From positions 496,001-560,000 of the forward strand of contig CBDCAB010000006.1 in the NCBI GenBank assembly GCA_965213735.1: DNA of 64,000 nucleotides. Direction: 5' to 3'. The notes below the pieces were generated by a model. The model had not been told where the DNA came from. It made no database searches and saw only the letters and a list, made by a program, of their open reading frames with translations. This document shows positions 63,072 to 64,000 of this stretch, one piece after another (the stretch's first letter is position 1; each line of letters begins with the position of its first letter). This DNA comes from CALDTK01 sp965213735. Its GTDB lineage: Bacteria; Bacteroidota; Bacteroidia; Chitinophagales; Saprospiraceae. A program made the translations under genes and the position numbers.

Positions 63072-63587
63072 TTAGTTGAAGAGTGTGGCTTGCGTTGTTG
63101 CCTCAGCTTTGAGGCTAGCGGTAATACGTGTTTTTACAGAGCGCTTTGCTGTGTTGAGCTCTTCGAGACGCAGGTAGTCGATGTTGTCGCTGAGCCGCGC
63201 GAGTACTTCTTTTCGCTCCACCTCGATGCGAATGTCTTCACGTAGCAGCTCAGCCCGAGCGGCGAGCTGCGGGTAGAAGTGGTCGTGCAGCACGTCGGCA
63301 CACTCGATTTGGTATTGGCGTAGGGCTTGGCTTTTGCCGTTGAGTTGGCCGATCCACAGGAATACGTAGCGGAGGGGCAGGGCAACCATTGAGTAGCACT
63401 TACCATCGGCTCCAGTCATATCGGGTTTCCGATATAACTGACTGTAAAAATGGTGCTTTTGAAGGCGCTGGTACTGCCAATTCCATTGTACCTGCAATGC
63501 TTCGCAGATCGGTTTGAGAGCGATCCACCACTGGCCATCTTGGTAGCTGGTATGGATGTGGTGGTCGAGGAATTTGAGGGTGGACAT
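63072..63587 (-). CDS. Phage antirepressor N-terminal domain protein
   Basis: Encodes 171 residues. WWIALKPICEALQVQWNWQYQRLQ, then MVALPLRYVFLWIGQLN and YQIECADVLHDHFYP match the P22 AR-N/BRO-type antirepressor N-terminal domain. The C-terminal 60 residues are a basic helical tail. Such proteins affect phage development by binding repressors or DNA. Its presence near the array is compatible with a regulatory region here. Confidence 0.8.
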   Translation of the reverse strand: MSTLKFLDHHIHTSYQDGQWWIALKPICEALQVQWNWQYQRLQKHHFYSQLYRKPDMTGADGKCYSMVALPLRYVFLWIGQLNGKSQALRQYQIECADVLHDHFYPQLAARAELLREDIRIEVERKEVLARLSDNIDYLRLEELNTAKRSVKTRITASLKAEATTQATLFN

Positions 63588-63596
63588 GATACTGAT

Positions 63597-63980
63597 TTAT
63601 GCGGTGAGTGATTCGCCATAGTGGTACCTATAGCTATTCAGATGAATGAGAGCGCACTCATGGCCTATTGGAGTCGATTCAAACCAATAAGCGAACGCAG
63701 AGGGATCTAGGCCATCATTGATAGCAAGGTGATTTCCTAGGCTTGAGTCTCTTTCCATCAGCACGTCGCCGACCATGAACCCCTTGGATGTTTTGATGAT
63801 CTTGGATATTCCAACACCGTCGGAAGATGTTAGCGACAAGAACTCGCGCTGTTTGCTACGACGCGGGGCACCTGTCCATACACGTAGAGAGAGTCGAGCC
63901 TTAGCATCAACGACTTGCTGAATTTGCTTCGACCAATAGTCGAAGTTGTCTCTGATGGTATGGATCTTATTTTGATCCAA
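63597..63980 (-). CDS. Hypothetical phage protein
   Basis: Encodes 127 residues. It includes SKQIQQVVDAKARLSLRVW, TSSDGVGISKIIKTSKGFMVGD and a C-terminal half with ALIHLNSYRYHYGE. It lies 9 bp upstream of the antirepressor gene and is probably cotranscribed. No domain is recognised. The start is about 20 bp from the window end. Confidence 0.4.
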   Translation of the reverse strand: MDQNKIHTIRDNFDYWSKQIQQVVDAKARLSLRVWTGAPRRSKQREFLSLTSSDGVGISKIIKTSKGFMVGDVLMERDSSLGNHLAINDGLDPSAFAYWFESTPIGHECALIHLNSYRYHYGESLTA

Positions 63981-64000
63981 AATGAGCCGTTCGAAATTAG

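Overview
The window looks like a chromosomal segment of a Bacteroidota bacterium, probably of the Saprospiria/Lewinella type, carrying the left end of a prophage. This rests on a PorP/SprF-family protein, a giant protein with a gliding-motility (type B) C-terminal domain, several secreted proteins with type IX secretion sorting tails, and promoters of the TAnnTTTG form. The genus is inference; no rRNA or marker gene is present.

Layout. 1-6.6 kb is an accessory region. Three blocks of a 122-bp-period palindromic repeat (13 copies) are interspersed with a secreted-protein family (one full gene, one truncated paralogue), a row of short toxin C-terminal and immunity ORFs, and a YefM/YoeB toxin-antitoxin pair. 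6.6-15 kb is housekeeping: CCA-adding enzyme coupled to SpeD, an Hsp20, a YgiB/YgiC-like lipoprotein and glutathionylspermidine-synthase-like pair, a membrane spermidine synthase (a polyamine-flavoured cluster), a membrane protein and a PAS histidine kinase. 15.0-18.0 kb is a 2.8-kb island, containing a frameshifted metalloprotease and a type IX cargo protein, flanked by a perfect 104-bp duplication of the metH 3' end. metH, an outer-membrane barrel gene, a repeat-rich intergenic stretch, a DsbA-like/HxlR divergent pair, initiator tRNA-Met, porP and a 2456-residue adhesin-like gene follow, with a probable MITE between the last two.

From tRNA-Ala(GGC) at 34126 to the window end lies a prophage whose right end is not seen. 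A tyrosine integrase next to the tRNA is followed by a long block on the minus strand. Read in the direction of transcription this block holds an antirepressor-like protein, a 12-copy TGTAGGA array, a lysis/metalloprotease region, tail genes, four consecutive genes with Sec signal peptides, prohead protease, scaffold, major capsid, tail genes, tape measure, portal and large terminase. The head module is therefore rotated relative to the usual terminase-portal-capsid order. A plus-strand pair of membrane-protein genes inside the prophage looks like cargo.

The strongest unexplained signals are: the 122-bp repeats with hairpins nested in both arms; a 14-mer (GTTTTGGCGAAAGC) present exactly eight times in all reading frames; the 104-bp metH duplication bracketing an island; the TGTAGGA array; the signal-peptide run in the phage tail region; and a shared AGGACAG-containing motif upstream of five phage genes.
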